A stretch of 64,000 nt of DNA from Rhizobium sullae. GTDB taxonomy: Bacteria > Pseudomonadota > Alphaproteobacteria > Rhizobiales > Rhizobiaceae. Positions 44,410 to 54,338 of the stretch are shown here, piece after piece; the first letter of the stretch is position 1, and every line of letters starts with the position of its first letter. The DNA lies in NCBI RefSeq assembly GCF_025200715.1, contig NZ_CP104143.1, positions 2,232,001 to 2,296,000 on the forward strand, read 5' to 3'. Position numbers and translations under genes: made by a program. The notes beneath the pieces were generated by a model. It had not been told where the DNA came from, ran no database searches, and saw nothing but the letters and a program-made list of their open reading frames with translations.

Positions 44410-45663
44410 TCACTTCGAAAGTTCATTCAGCCGGGCGAGCAGCGCCGCCCGGTCGGCGGCAAAATTCTCGTCCACCCATTGGCTCTCGAGTTTCGCAAGC
44501 GTCTCGCCGACACGTGGACCTGCCGGGATTCCGGTGGAAATGACATCGCCGCCGCCGATCGGAAATTTCGGCTTCCTCCACGCGAGTGCCTGGGCCAGCA
44601 GTTTGCCGAGCCTGGCCGATCGGCTCATCTCCTCCATATTGCCTTCCGCCTTGCCGCGGGCAACGGCGAGCGCGAGCTTCAGGCGCGTGGCGATGCCTTC
44701 AGCTCCGTTGCGATAGAGCAGCCGGTCGAAGGCCGCGGCAGACATTTCGTCATCGACCGGGCGGGCCGCCGCCCAGGCCCTGAAATAGGCCGCTTCGGCA
44801 TTCGAAAATCTCAGGCGGACTGCCATCCTCTCCAGCCGTTCGGCATCGGGCGGAACGATCGAAGCAAGCCGCAGGAGCGGGTCGGGCCTCCAGCTGAGCG
44901 CCTTTTCTGTCGCAACCAACGCCGGAATGGCGTCTATGCCCCATTTCTCGGTCTCCGGCAGGACCTCGCTGAGCACCGCGACCTGCCGCATCCAGAGCAG
45001 CGCCCTGCCCGGGTCTTCGGCAGCAAGCAGCTTGCGAAGTTCGGACCAGACCCTTTCGGATGAAAGGGTGCTGAGCTTCGAGCGTGCCGCCGAACAGGCC
45101 CGCAGCCCTTCCGCGTCAGGCCGGCCGGAGCCGTAATGAGCAAAAAAGCGGAAGAACCGCAGGATGCGCAGATAGTCTTCGGCGATCCGCGCGGCCGCAT
45201 CGCCGATGAAACGGATATTGCGTTTCTCGATATCGGCAAGCCCGCCGACGAGATCGACCACTTCGCCCTTGGAATTCATGTAAAGCGCATTGATCGTAAA
45301 GTCGCGTCGCTCCGCATCCGCCTGCCAATTAGTACTGAAGGCGACCTTGGCGCGGCGCCCGTCAGTTTCGACGTCGGTGCGCAGCGTCGTCACTTCGAAC
45401 GGCTTTCCTTCGATCACGAGCGTCACCGTGCCATGCTCGACGCCGGTCGGGATCGCCTTGATGCCGTCTGCTTTCGCCCGTTGCGTCACGGTGTCCGGCG
45501 TCAGCGTCGTCGCGACGTCGATATCGCTGACCGGGATCCCCATCAGGCTGTTGCGCACGGCGCCGCCTACGACGCGCCCTTCGCCGCCGTCCGCATTCAA
45601 GAGCGCGAAGACGCGCTGAAGGCGGAGATCTTGGAACCATGCTTCATCAGCAAGGCTGGTCAT
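44410..45663 (-). CDS. cca: CCA tRNA nucleotidyltransferase
   Basis: Adds or repairs the 3' CCA end of tRNAs. 417 residues: class II nucleotidyltransferase head with GGAVRNSLMGIPVSDIDVAT (metal-binding DxD), TLRTDVETDGR and RRDFTINALYM, then helical neck/body (RFFRFFAHYGSGRPD) and tail. The start overlaps the stop of the CoA pyrophosphatase gene (45660-45663), so the genes are probably one operon. Confidence 0.93.
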   Translation of the reverse strand: MTSLADEAWFQDLRLQRVFALLNADGGEGRVVGGAVRNSLMGIPVSDIDVATTLTPDTVTQRAKADGIKAIPTGVEHGTVTLVIEGKPFEVTTLRTDVETDGRRAKVAFSTNWQADAERRDFTINALYMNSKGEVVDLVGGLADIEKRNIRFIGDAAARIAEDYLRILRFFRFFAHYGSGRPDAEGLRACSAARSKLSTLSSERVWSELRKLLAAEDPGRALLWMRQVAVLSEVLPETEKWGIDAIPALVATEKALSWRPDPLLRLASIVPPDAERLERMAVRLRFSNAEAAYFRAWAAARPVDDEMSAAAFDRLLYRNGAEGIATRLKLALAVARGKAEGNMEEMSRSARLGKLLAQALAWRKPKFPIGGGDVISTGIPAGPRVGETLAKLESQWVDENFAADRAALLARLNELSK

Positions 45664-46310
45664 ACATAAAGCCTCTCGTAAAGGGTGCGAACAATGCCCG
45701 CGGTGATGCCCCAGATCATCCAGCTTTCATAGGGCATGCGGTAAAAATGCCGGTCGATGCCTTCGACAACGCGCCTATCGCGGGTGTGGTTGTCCGGATT
45801 CATCAGGAACGATAGCGGCACCTCGAAGACATCGTCGACTTCTCGCGGATTGAGCTTTAGCTCGAAACCCCGCTTAACGATGCCAAGCACCGGCGTGATG
45901 CGAAAGCCGGTGGCGGCGAGATAATGCGGCAGGCGGCCGACCGTCTCCACGAAGGAGCCGGCAATGCCGATCTCCTCCTGCGTTTCCCGTAGAGCTGCCA
46001 TCTCCGGAGAAATGTCCGTAGAGTCGATCGCCCCGCCCGGAAAAGATATCTGCCCGGAATGCTTGCGCAGGTTTGTCGTGCGCTTGGTGAAGATCACCCG
46101 CGCCTGGTCGCCGTCGTCGACCACCGGCACGAGGACCGCGGCGTCGCGTAGACGGAAGCCCTCGACCATCGTGACGATATCCGGATTGAGGACGTGATCA
46201 CCGTGATCCCGCCAGGAATGATCGACCGGCCCGCCGCTCTGATTGAGCGCCCGGCGGCGGAATTCGGCGGCGGAATAAAGTGGATAACGCTGGTTCAGGG
46301 TATTGCTCAT
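45660..46310 (-). CDS. NUDIX CoA pyrophosphatase
   Basis: 216 residues from ATG 46310. It has the CoA-hydrolase signature LRKHSGQISFPGGAID and a NUDIX box continuing to AALRETQEEIGI. It should cleave CoA to phosphopantetheine and 3',5'-ADP. Start overlaps the stop of the DUF1285 gene (46307-46310) and its stop overlaps the cca start. Confidence 0.9.
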   Translation of the reverse strand: MSNTLNQRYPLYSAAEFRRRALNQSGGPVDHSWRDHGDHVLNPDIVTMVEGFRLRDAAVLVPVVDDGDQARVIFTKRTTNLRKHSGQISFPGGAIDSTDISPEMAALRETQEEIGIAGSFVETVGRLPHYLAATGFRITPVLGIVKRGFELKLNPREVDDVFEVPLSFLMNPDNHTRDRRVVEGIDRHFYRMPYESWMIWGITAGIVRTLYERLYV

Positions 46311-46930
46311 CGGGAAAGCGCATCCAGTTCGTCGGCCGGCATGATGGGAAAGAGCGATCCGCCGGAGCGGACGCAGAACATCTCCTTGCCCTCCATGTCG
46401 GCAATCTCGCCGAGGTCCGCCAGCTCGTACATCACGGCACGCGATACTAAGGCCTCGAGACGCCCGCGCACATGCAGATAGGGCTTCAGTTCGCGGTTTG
46501 CGCCATGGATCACGAAACGCAACGGATGCTCCTTGCCGGCTTCGACGACATCGCCGGTATTGGTGCGGAATGTCAGCGCCTGCTGACCGCCGCGATTCGT
46601 AGCGATCATCTCGACTGCGACGAACGGCGCGTCCGCGACCTGGATCCCGACTTTTTCCACAGGAGTTACGAGATAGGTCTTTCCGTCCTCGTCCTTGCGC
46701 AGGACGGTCGAAAACAGGCGAACCAAGGGCGCGCGGCCGATCGGCGTTCCCATGTAGAACCAGGTGCCGTCGGCGCGGATTTCCATGTCGATATCGCCGC
46801 AAAACGGCGGATTCCATTTCTCGACGGGCGGAAGTCCGCGCTTTTTGCCTCCGTCTTCGCCCGCAGCACGCGAAATCAGCGCGGCAAGCCCTGCGGCATC
46901 TTCGCTCGCTCTTATCTCTTGCGCTGCCAT
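46307..46930 (-). CDS. DUF1285 protein
   Basis: 207 residues from ATG 46930. Conserved features: KWNPPFCGDIDMEIRADGTW, FYMGTPIGRAPLVRLFSTVL, KDEDGKTYLVTPVEKVGIQV and LEALVSRAVMYELAD. Function unknown. First gene of the DUF1285-NUDIX-cca operon and divergent from moxR; the ~160 bases between contain the promoters. Confidence 0.88.
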   Translation of the reverse strand: MAAQEIRASEDAAGLAALISRAAGEDGGKKRGLPPVEKWNPPFCGDIDMEIRADGTWFYMGTPIGRAPLVRLFSTVLRKDEDGKTYLVTPVEKVGIQVADAPFVAVEMIATNRGGQQALTFRTNTGDVVEAGKEHPLRFVIHGANRELKPYLHVRGRLEALVSRAVMYELADLGEIADMEGKEMFCVRSGGSLFPIMPADELDALSR

Positions 46931-47088
46931 TCTTCTGTCCCGGTTTGCTTTTAACGAAAGGGTAGTCACGAGATAGTCATTTGGAACGAACTTGTCAGCC
47001 CGCAACATCTCCATAACTCTATAGGGTACGGGCCAGAGGCGTAAATCCGCCGATTCGCGACGAATGATTCAGCCGTTGGAGATACCTG

Positions 47089-48099
47089 ATGGGTATGATG
47101 AAGACCGAAGACAGCCTCGATGAAAGGGAAGTCATCGCCGCTGCGGAAAAGGCGCTCGCCGATATCGCCCTTATTCGCGAAGAAGTCTCGAAGGTGATCT
47201 TCGGCCAGGAAAGCGTCGTCGAAAACACCCTGCTCGCCGTCCTTTCCGGTGGCCATGCGCTTCTGGTCGGCGTTCCCGGCCTTGCAAAGACCAAGCTGGT
47301 GACCACGCTCGGCGAAGTGCTGGGCCTCGGCGCCAACCGCATCCAGTTCACGCCGGACCTGATGCCGTCCGACATCTTGGGCTCCGAAGTGATGGACCAG
47401 GACGAGAACGGCCGCCGCTCCTTCCGCTTCGTCAAGGGCCCGGTCTTCGCCCAGCTGTTGATGGCCGACGAGATCAACCGCGCCTCGCCGCGCACGCAGT
47501 CGGCGCTGCTGCAGTCGATGCAGGAGTATCACGTCACCATCGCCGGCCAGCGCTACGACCTGCCGACGCCGTTCCACGTTCTCGCGACCCAGAACCCGCT
47601 GGAGCAGGAAGGTACCTACCCGTTGCCGGAAGCCCAGCTCGACCGCTTCCTGCTGCAGGTGGACGTGCACTATCCGGAGCTTGCCGCCGAACGCCAGATC
47701 CTGCTGGAAACGACCGGTATCAGCGAAACGAAGCCGCAAGCCGTCCTCGATGCCGGGCGGCTGATGGAAATCCAGAGGCTCATCCGCCAGATGCCGGTGA
47801 GCGACAAGGTGGTCGACGCGATCCTCGATCTCGTGCGCTCCGCCCGCCCTGGCCAGGGCAACGCCGCGACCGACAAGAATGTCGCCTGGGGGCCCGGCCC
47901 GCGCGCCGGCCAAGCCATGATGCTCTGCGCCCGCGCCCGTGCCCTCTACGAAGGTCGGCTCGCGCCGTCGCTCGATGATATCCATGCGCTTGCCGAACCC
48001 GTTCTCGAACACCGCATGGCGCTCACCTTCGCTGCCCGCGCCGAGGGCATGTCGGTCCGCGATGTCATCGCCGGCCTCGTCAAGCAGGCCAAAGGATAA
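47089..48099 (+). CDS. MoxR-family AAA ATPase
   Basis: 336 residues. Walker A VGVPGLAKTK, Walker B LLMADEINRA, sensor ATQNPLEQEGTYPLPEAQLD, and arginine finger region. MoxR ATPases act as chaperones for VWA/DUF58 partners; the next genes encode such partners (DUF58 at 48113, BatA-like at 49030). First gene of a five-gene run. Confidence 0.93.
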   Translation: MGMMKTEDSLDEREVIAAAEKALADIALIREEVSKVIFGQESVVENTLLAVLSGGHALLVGVPGLAKTKLVTTLGEVLGLGANRIQFTPDLMPSDILGSEVMDQDENGRRSFRFVKGPVFAQLLMADEINRASPRTQSALLQSMQEYHVTIAGQRYDLPTPFHVLATQNPLEQEGTYPLPEAQLDRFLLQVDVHYPELAAERQILLETTGISETKPQAVLDAGRLMEIQRLIRQMPVSDKVVDAILDLVRSARPGQGNAATDKNVAWGPGPRAGQAMMLCARARALYEGRLAPSLDDIHALAEPVLEHRMALTFAARAEGMSVRDVIAGLVKQAKG

Positions 48100-48112
48100 G
48101 GAATCCGGACGC

Positions 48113-49033
48113 GTGGCATCTATCGGACAGATCGTCAATCCGACCCCTGGCAGCGATGCCCTTGCCCGCGCAAGGCAGCGGGCTTCCCTGGTGCCGGACT
48201 GCCTGGTCGAAGCCAAGCGCATCGCCAACAACGTGATTGCCGGCTGGCACGGCCGCCGCAAGCGCGGCATCGGTGAGAACTTCTGGCAATTCCGCCCCTA
48301 TACCGAAGGGGAAAGCCTGTCGCGCATCGACTGGCGCCGTTCGGCCCGCGACGACCATACCTATGTCCGCGAGCGCGAATGGGAAGCCGCCCACACCATC
48401 TGGCTCTGGGCCGACATGTCGCCCTCGATGATGTACAAGTCGACCTTCGGCAGCGTCTCGAAGGAAGGCCGCGCGCTCGTCATCATGCTGGCGCTCGCTG
48501 AAATCCTGGCGCGCTCCGGCGAACGCATCGGCTGCCCCGGCGTCATGGAACCGGTCGCCGCCCGCAACGCCGCCGAGCGGCTTGCGACCGCGCTGATGCA
48601 TGCGCCGCTGCCCGGCGGACTACCGGAAATCGCCATGATCCGCGGCTGGAGCGATCTCGTGCTCATCGGCGACTTCCTAGACGATGCACCGGCGATCATG
48701 GCCCGCATCACCCCGCTTGCCCGCCGCGGCCTTCGCGGCCATATGGTCGAGATCGCCGATCCCGCCGAGGAGCTTTTTCCTTACACCGGCCGCACCGAAT
48801 TCACCGATCCGGAAACCGGTTCGAAGCTCGTGTCCGGCCGTGCGGAAAACATCCGCGAAGCCTATGGCCGCGCTTATCTGGCACGCCGGGACGATCTCGG
48901 CCAGTCGCTTCGCCACCTCGGCTGGACGTTCGTCACCCATCGCACCGATCACCTGGCATCCGAAGCGCTGGTCGCCGTGCACATGTATCTTTCCGGCATG
49001 CCGGCCAAGGCGACGCATGGAGGGCTGTTATGA
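48113..49033 (+). CDS. DUF58 protein
   Basis: 306 residues from GTG 48113. It contains IANNVIAGWHGRRKRGIGEN, the FRPYTEGESLSRIDWRRSAR DUF58 signature, and a VWA-like region WLWADMSPSMMYKS. It is a standard partner of MoxR. It overlaps the next gene by four bases (ATGA at 49030). Confidence 0.9.
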   Translation: MASIGQIVNPTPGSDALARARQRASLVPDCLVEAKRIANNVIAGWHGRRKRGIGENFWQFRPYTEGESLSRIDWRRSARDDHTYVREREWEAAHTIWLWADMSPSMMYKSTFGSVSKEGRALVIMLALAEILARSGERIGCPGVMEPVAARNAAERLATALMHAPLPGGLPEIAMIRGWSDLVLIGDFLDDAPAIMARITPLARRGLRGHMVEIADPAEELFPYTGRTEFTDPETGSKLVSGRAENIREAYGRAYLARRDDLGQSLRHLGWTFVTHRTDHLASEALVAVHMYLSGMPAKATHGGLL

Positions 49034-51843
49034 GCACCCTTCCCTTTGCTTTCGCCTATCCTGCAATCCTCGGCGCGCTTGTCGCCCTGCCGGTCATCTG
49101 GTGGCTGCTGCGGCTCACGCCGCCGCGTCCGAAGTCCGAAGTCTTCCCGCCGCTGAAGATTCTGGCGGCCGTGCTGAAGCGTGAGGAAACACCTGCCCAA
49201 AGCCCTTGGTGGCTGACGCTGCTGCGTATGCTGCTGGCCGCTGCCGTGATCCTCGCCATTGCCGACCCGGTCTTCAATCCGCGTACCAGTTCGCTCGCCG
49301 CAGGCGGCCCGCTGGTGCTCTTCGTCGACAACGGCTGGGCGACGTCGCCGGATTGGGAACGCCGCGTGCAGACCGCCGAAGCGCTGATCGACGATGCCGA
49401 ATCCGCGGGCACGCCCGTCGCGGTCGCCTTTACGGCCGATCCGACCAACAATGCCGTGCCGGGCACCGCGACAGCAGCCCGCGATATGCTGCGCGCCGCC
49501 GAGCCGCAGCCGCTCGTTCCGGATCGCGAACGCGCCTTCGAGGCATTGCGCGCGGCCCTCAACGGCACGAAACCCGGCACCCTCGCCTTCCTTTCTGATG
49601 GCGTTGCCGCCAAGGAAGACGATGCCACCGTCCGCCAACTCGCCGACCTGCAGCCTGCCGAGCTCCGTCTCATCGAAGGCGATGCCACACGAACGGTCGC
49701 GATCACCGGTGCCACGAATGCCGCAGACGCCATGAGCGTGACAGCGACGCGCGTTGACAGCACGGGCGCTGCCTCGCTGCCGCTGACGGCGCAGGATGCC
49801 CAGGGCCGCGCGATTGCCGCAGGCACGGTCGATTTCCAGCCCGGACAGTCTGTTGCCTCAGGCTCGATTCCCGCCCCCTTCGAGATGCGCAACGATTTCG
49901 CACGCGTCAGCATCGACAATCATGCCACGGCAGGCTCGGTCCATCTGCTCGACGATGGCTTCAAGCGCCGCCGCGTGGTGCTGCTTTCCGGCGAAGCGGG
50001 CGATGAATTCCAGCCGCTGCTTTCGCCTCTCTATTACATTCAGCGCGCATTGCAGCCTTATGCCGATCTGATCCAGCCGAACACACCGGATCTCGCGGCC
50101 TCCATTCCCGACCTGCTGTCGCAGAACCCGTCCGTCATCATCATGGCCGATATCGGCCGGCTGCCGCAGGAGACCTATGAGCCGATGCAGCGCTGGATCG
50201 CCAATGGCGGCACGCTGATCCGCTTCGCCGGTCCGCGCCTCGCCGCCGCGCCGGCGGATGACCCACTGGTGCCGGTGACGTTGCGCCAGGGCGAGCGTGC
50301 GCTTGGCGGCGCGCTCTCCTGGGCCGAGCCGCAGCCGCTCGCGGATTTCCCGAATTTCGGTCCTTTCGCCGGCATGGCCAAACCGACAGATGTGACCGTC
50401 AAGCGCCAGGTTCTGGCCGAGCCGACGCCCGATCTTGCCGAGCGCACCTGGGCAAGCCTTGCCGACGGCACGCCGCTGGTAACGACCAAGCCGATCAATG
50501 CCGGCCGTATCGTGCTCTTCCATGTCAGCGCCGAGGCGACCTGGTCCAACCTGCCGATCTCCGGCAATTTCGTCGAGATGCTGCGTCGCATCGTTCAACT
50601 CTCCCGCTCGGGCGGCGTAACCTCCGAGGCCGGTGCAGCAACGACCGCCGAAGCCCTGCCGCCCTTCCGCCTGCTGACCGCGAAGGGCGTGCTGACGACG
50701 GAGACCGGCACTGCGCGGCCGCTGATCCCGAACGCAAAGGCCGAGCCCGTTTCCAATTTCGACAATCCGCCCGGACTCTATGGTTCAGAAGACGGCTTTA
50801 CCGCATTGAACGTATTACCGAATAACGCCGAGCTGAGGCCGCTCGACACGGCTGGCATCAATGTCCTGCGCGAAGGCCTGATCGGCGGTGAAACCTGGTC
50901 CGCCAAGCCCACTCTCTTCCTCATCGCCTTCCTTTTGCTCCTGGCGGACAGCCTCATCGTGATGTTCATGGGCGGCGCCTTCTCCCGGTTGCGTTCGGCC
51001 GCGCGTCCTGCGGCGATCATCGCAGTTGCCGTCGGTGCGGCCTTCTTCCTGCAGCCGTCGCAATTGCGCGCCGACGATTCCAAGCCCGGCGACGACCAGA
51101 TATTCCAGCGACTGGACAATACTCACCTCGCCTATGTCGTCACCGGCGAGCAGGACGTCGACAATATTTCCGAGCATGGCCTTGAAGGCCTGACCGAGTT
51201 CCTGACCTTCCGCACGACACTAGAACCGGCGCCACCCGTCGGCCTTGATCTGACGAAGGACGAGCTGTCCTTCTATCCGATCATCTATTGGCCGGTTTCG
51301 GCCTCCGCGCCGATGCCGTCTGCGGCTGCGATTAACCGCATCGACGCCTATATGCGCGCCGGCGGAACGGTACTTTTCGATACGCGAGACCAGTTCGCCT
51401 CGCTGGACAATAATGGCGGTGCGTCGAGCGCCAATGGCGAGCGTCTGCAGCAGATCCTCGCCAATCTCGACATCCCTCCACTGGAGCCGGTTCCTTCGGA
51501 CCACGTGCTGACGAAGTCCTTCTACCTGCTCTCCAGCTTCCCGGGCCGCTATTCCGGAAGCCCTCTGTGGATCGAGTCGCGACAGGACGACCGCGCGTCG
51601 GACGCCAAATCCACCGCCTCGGCCGACGGCGTTTCGCCGATCCTGATCACCGGCAACGATTTGGCCGGAGCCTGGGCGGTCGATCAGAACGGTTCACCAA
51701 TGCTGCCGACAGTTCCGCCGGATGAAATGCAGCGCGAATACTCCTATCGGGCCGGCGTCAACATCATGATGTATATGCTGACGGGCAACTACAAGACCGA
51801 TCAGGTCCACATCCCCGCGCTCCTCGAACGGCTGGGACAGTGA
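49030..51843 (+). CDS. BatA/DUF4159 membrane protein
   Basis: 937 residues. N-terminal BatA-type membrane region (FAYPAILGALVALPVIWWLL, then LRMLLAAAVILAIADPVF), a central VWA/Ig-like region, two membrane helices near 625-675, and a C-terminal DUF4159 domain (AYVVTGEQDVDNISEHGLEG, YWPVSASAPMPSAAAINRID). Probably an envelope protein acting with the MoxR ATPase. The next gene starts one base after its stop. Confidence 0.88.
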   Translation: MSTLPFAFAYPAILGALVALPVIWWLLRLTPPRPKSEVFPPLKILAAVLKREETPAQSPWWLTLLRMLLAAAVILAIADPVFNPRTSSLAAGGPLVLFVDNGWATSPDWERRVQTAEALIDDAESAGTPVAVAFTADPTNNAVPGTATAARDMLRAAEPQPLVPDRERAFEALRAALNGTKPGTLAFLSDGVAAKEDDATVRQLADLQPAELRLIEGDATRTVAITGATNAADAMSVTATRVDSTGAASLPLTAQDAQGRAIAAGTVDFQPGQSVASGSIPAPFEMRNDFARVSIDNHATAGSVHLLDDGFKRRRVVLLSGEAGDEFQPLLSPLYYIQRALQPYADLIQPNTPDLAASIPDLLSQNPSVIIMADIGRLPQETYEPMQRWIANGGTLIRFAGPRLAAAPADDPLVPVTLRQGERALGGALSWAEPQPLADFPNFGPFAGMAKPTDVTVKRQVLAEPTPDLAERTWASLADGTPLVTTKPINAGRIVLFHVSAEATWSNLPISGNFVEMLRRIVQLSRSGGVTSEAGAATTAEALPPFRLLTAKGVLTTETGTARPLIPNAKAEPVSNFDNPPGLYGSEDGFTALNVLPNNAELRPLDTAGINVLREGLIGGETWSAKPTLFLIAFLLLLADSLIVMFMGGAFSRLRSAARPAAIIAVAVGAAFFLQPSQLRADDSKPGDDQIFQRLDNTHLAYVVTGEQDVDNISEHGLEGLTEFLTFRTTLEPAPPVGLDLTKDELSFYPIIYWPVSASAPMPSAAAINRIDAYMRAGGTVLFDTRDQFASLDNNGGASSANGERLQQILANLDIPPLEPVPSDHVLTKSFYLLSSFPGRYSGSPLWIESRQDDRASDAKSTASADGVSPILITGNDLAGAWAVDQNGSPMLPTVPPDEMQREYSYRAGVNIMMYMLTGNYKTDQVHIPALLERLGQ

Positions 51844-51844
51844 C

Positions 51845-53914
51845 ATGACGGTTGATTTCTCGCCCTTCATTCCCTGGCCGGTTCTTGCGGCGCTTGCGGC
51901 CGTGGTCGCCGTTGTCGCGGCCTTCGCCATCTGGCGCGGCATCCGCGGCGCCTGGATCCGCACGCTCGCCGCCTTCGCATTGCTGGCAGCGCTCGCCAAT
52001 CCGCTGCTCATGCAGGAAGACCGCGAGCAGCTTTCGACGGTCGTTCCCGTCATCGTCGACCGCAGCCAGAGCCAGCAGACGCCGGAACGCATCAAGATGA
52101 CCGACGAGGCGCTGGCGCAGCTGAAGGATCGCCTCTCGCGCTTCCCGAACATCGAACCTCGCTATGTCGATGCGACCGAGCCGGAAGATTCTGATACGCC
52201 GTCCACACGCCTCTTCACCGCGCTTTCGGCTGCCGTTGCCGACGTGCCTCCTGCCCGCATCGGCGGCGCGATCATGCTGACGGACGGCGAAGTGCATGAC
52301 GCGCCGGGCGTCACTCAGGCGCTCGGCTTCGAAGCGCCGGTCCACGGCCTGATTACCGGTAAGGCCAACGAATTCGACCGCCGCATCGAGGTGATCAAGG
52401 CGCCGCGCTTCGGCATCGTCAATGAAGAGCAGCAACTGGTCCTGCGCGTCTTCGACGACGGCCCGAGCCCCGGCAGCGCGGCCGATGTCACCGTGAAGCT
52501 GAACGGCGACGTGATCGCCACGATGCAGGCGACGCCGGGTCAGGATACGCCGTTTTCCTTCAGGGTCCCGCGCGGCGGCAGCAACGTGCTGGAATTCTCG
52601 GTGGCTGGTTTCCCCGGCGAAGTGACCGAGGCAAACAACCGCGCCGTTCATGTCATCGATGGTATCCGTGAGAACCTGCGCGTGCTTCTGGTCTCCGGCG
52701 AACCGCATGCCGGCGAGCGCGCCTGGCGCAATCTCCTGAAGTCCGACGCCTCGGTCGATCTCGTCCATTTCACCATTCTGCGCCCGCCCGAAAAGCAGGA
52801 CGGCACGCCGATCAACGAGCTTTCGCTGATCGCCTTCCCGACGCGCGAGCTTTTCGTCGACAAGATCAAAGACTTCGACTTGATCATCTTCGATCGGTAC
52901 CAGCACCGCGGCGTGCTGCCGATCCTTTACTACGACTACATCGCCCAATATGTCGAAAACGGCGGCGCGCTGCTGATCGCCGCGGGTCCCGAACATGCCG
53001 GCCAGGATTCGATCGCGCTGACGCCGCTTTCGGCCGTTCTTCCCGCCGAGCCGACCGGCCAGATGATCGACAAGGCCTTCTATCCCCGCCTTTCCGAGGA
53101 GGGCCGCAAGCATCCCGTCACCCGCGGCCTCGACGGCTCCGTTGATGAGCCGCCGCATTGGGGCCGCTGGTTCCGCAGCGTCGATGTCGCCTCTCCGCAT
53201 GGCCAGACGGTGATGGTCGGCGCCGACAATCATCCGCTGCTGCTTTTGAACCGCGCCGGCCAGGGGCGCGTCGCCATGCTGCTCTCCGACCAGGGCTGGC
53301 TCTGGGCCCGCGGCTTCGAGGGCGGCGGCCCGCATGTCTCGCTCTACCGCCGCATCGCGCATTGGCTGATGAAGGAACCGGCGCTGGAGGAGGAAGCGCT
53401 GACGGCACGCGCCTCAGGCCGCACGCTGGAGGTTACCCGCCAGACGATCGGCGACAATCCGGGCGAGGCTACGGTCCGATATCCGTCAGGCAAGATGGAA
53501 AACCTTCCGCTGGCGCAATCCGAGCCCGGTCTCTTCAAGGCCGAGAAGAAGATGGATGAGATCGGCCTCTTCGAAATCCGCAACGGCGACCTGACGACGC
53601 TCGTCCATGTCGGTGCCGTCGATGCGCCCGAATTCAAGGCGATGATCTCGACGACGGACGTGCTGAAGCCGATTTCCGACAAGACACGCGGCCTTGTCAC
53701 CCGCGTTTCAGATACTAATGGCGCTGTCGAGGTGCCGCCGATCCTGCCGGTTCGCGGCCAGATCCGCGTGGTCGACAACGATCGCATGCAGATCAAGCTG
53801 ACTAACGAGACAGTTCTGAAGGGCATCAACACCTTGCCGCTCTTTGCCGGTTTTGCCGGCGTCGGCGTGCTGCTGCTCGCCTTTGGCGCCATGTGGTGGC
53901 GCGAAGGACGATGA
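51845..53914 (+). CDS. Membrane protein with glutamine-amidotransferase-like fold
   Basis: 689 residues. Two N-terminal helices (FIPWPVLAALAAVVAVVAAF; TLAAFALLAALANPLL), a large soluble region containing LLVSGEPHAGERAWRN and an amidotransferase-like part (GALLIAAGPEHAGQDS), and a C-terminal helix (FAGVGVLLLAFGAMWW). No catalytic Cys was found. Last structural gene of the MoxR operon. Confidence 0.8.
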   Translation: MTVDFSPFIPWPVLAALAAVVAVVAAFAIWRGIRGAWIRTLAAFALLAALANPLLMQEDREQLSTVVPVIVDRSQSQQTPERIKMTDEALAQLKDRLSRFPNIEPRYVDATEPEDSDTPSTRLFTALSAAVADVPPARIGGAIMLTDGEVHDAPGVTQALGFEAPVHGLITGKANEFDRRIEVIKAPRFGIVNEEQQLVLRVFDDGPSPGSAADVTVKLNGDVIATMQATPGQDTPFSFRVPRGGSNVLEFSVAGFPGEVTEANNRAVHVIDGIRENLRVLLVSGEPHAGERAWRNLLKSDASVDLVHFTILRPPEKQDGTPINELSLIAFPTRELFVDKIKDFDLIIFDRYQHRGVLPILYYDYIAQYVENGGALLIAAGPEHAGQDSIALTPLSAVLPAEPTGQMIDKAFYPRLSEEGRKHPVTRGLDGSVDEPPHWGRWFRSVDVASPHGQTVMVGADNHPLLLLNRAGQGRVAMLLSDQGWLWARGFEGGGPHVSLYRRIAHWLMKEPALEEEALTARASGRTLEVTRQTIGDNPGEATVRYPSGKMENLPLAQSEPGLFKAEKKMDEIGLFEIRNGDLTTLVHVGAVDAPEFKAMISTTDVLKPISDKTRGLVTRVSDTNGAVEVPPILPVRGQIRVVDNDRMQIKLTNETVLKGINTLPLFAGFAGVGVLLLAFGAMWWREGR

Positions 53915-53918
53915 CGCC

Positions 53919-54338
53919 ATGCCGGAATTCGAGCTGACAGCATCGCCCTCCCCAGAGGACCTTGCCATCATCCAGGATGCGCTCAGCGCCTTCAACACGG
54001 AGGACGTCGGCGCTTGGGAACGCAAGCCGCTCGCCGTCCTCATCCGCGATACCGACGGCAAGGTGACAGGTGGACTTTCGGGCTACACCGCATGGGGCTG
54101 GCTCTTTACGCAGACCCTCTACATTCCGGAAACCCAGCGCGGCAAAGGCATGGCCGGAAAGATCCTCGCTGCGGCAGAGGAAGAGGCAAAAGCCCGCGGC
54201 TGCCACGGCGCATGGATCGATACGTTCAATCCGCAGGCGCTGCACACCTACCAGCAGGCGGGCTATGAAATCTTCGGCGACCTGCCGCAGTTTCCGAAAG
54301 GCCGGACACGGAGCTTCCTGCGCAAGAACCTTGGTTAG
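53919..54338 (+). CDS. GNAT-family N-acetyltransferase
   Basis: 139 residues from ATG 53919, four bases after the membrane protein. Core motif LYIPETQRGKGMAGKILAAA (acetyl-CoA loop) and WIDTFNPQALHTYQQAGYEI. Substrate unknown. Its stop overlaps that of the convergent MFS gene by four bases. Confidence 0.85.
   Translation: MPEFELTASPSPEDLAIIQDALSAFNTEDVGAWERKPLAVLIRDTDGKVTGGLSGYTAWGWLFTQTLYIPETQRGKGMAGKILAAAEEEAKARGCHGAWIDTFNPQALHTYQQAGYEIFGDLPQFPKGRTRSFLRKNLG

Noticed and set aside
51764..53362. 532-codon open frame opposite the membrane protein gene
   Set aside because: Arg/Asp-rich composition without domain pattern; the plus strand carries a coherent operon member.
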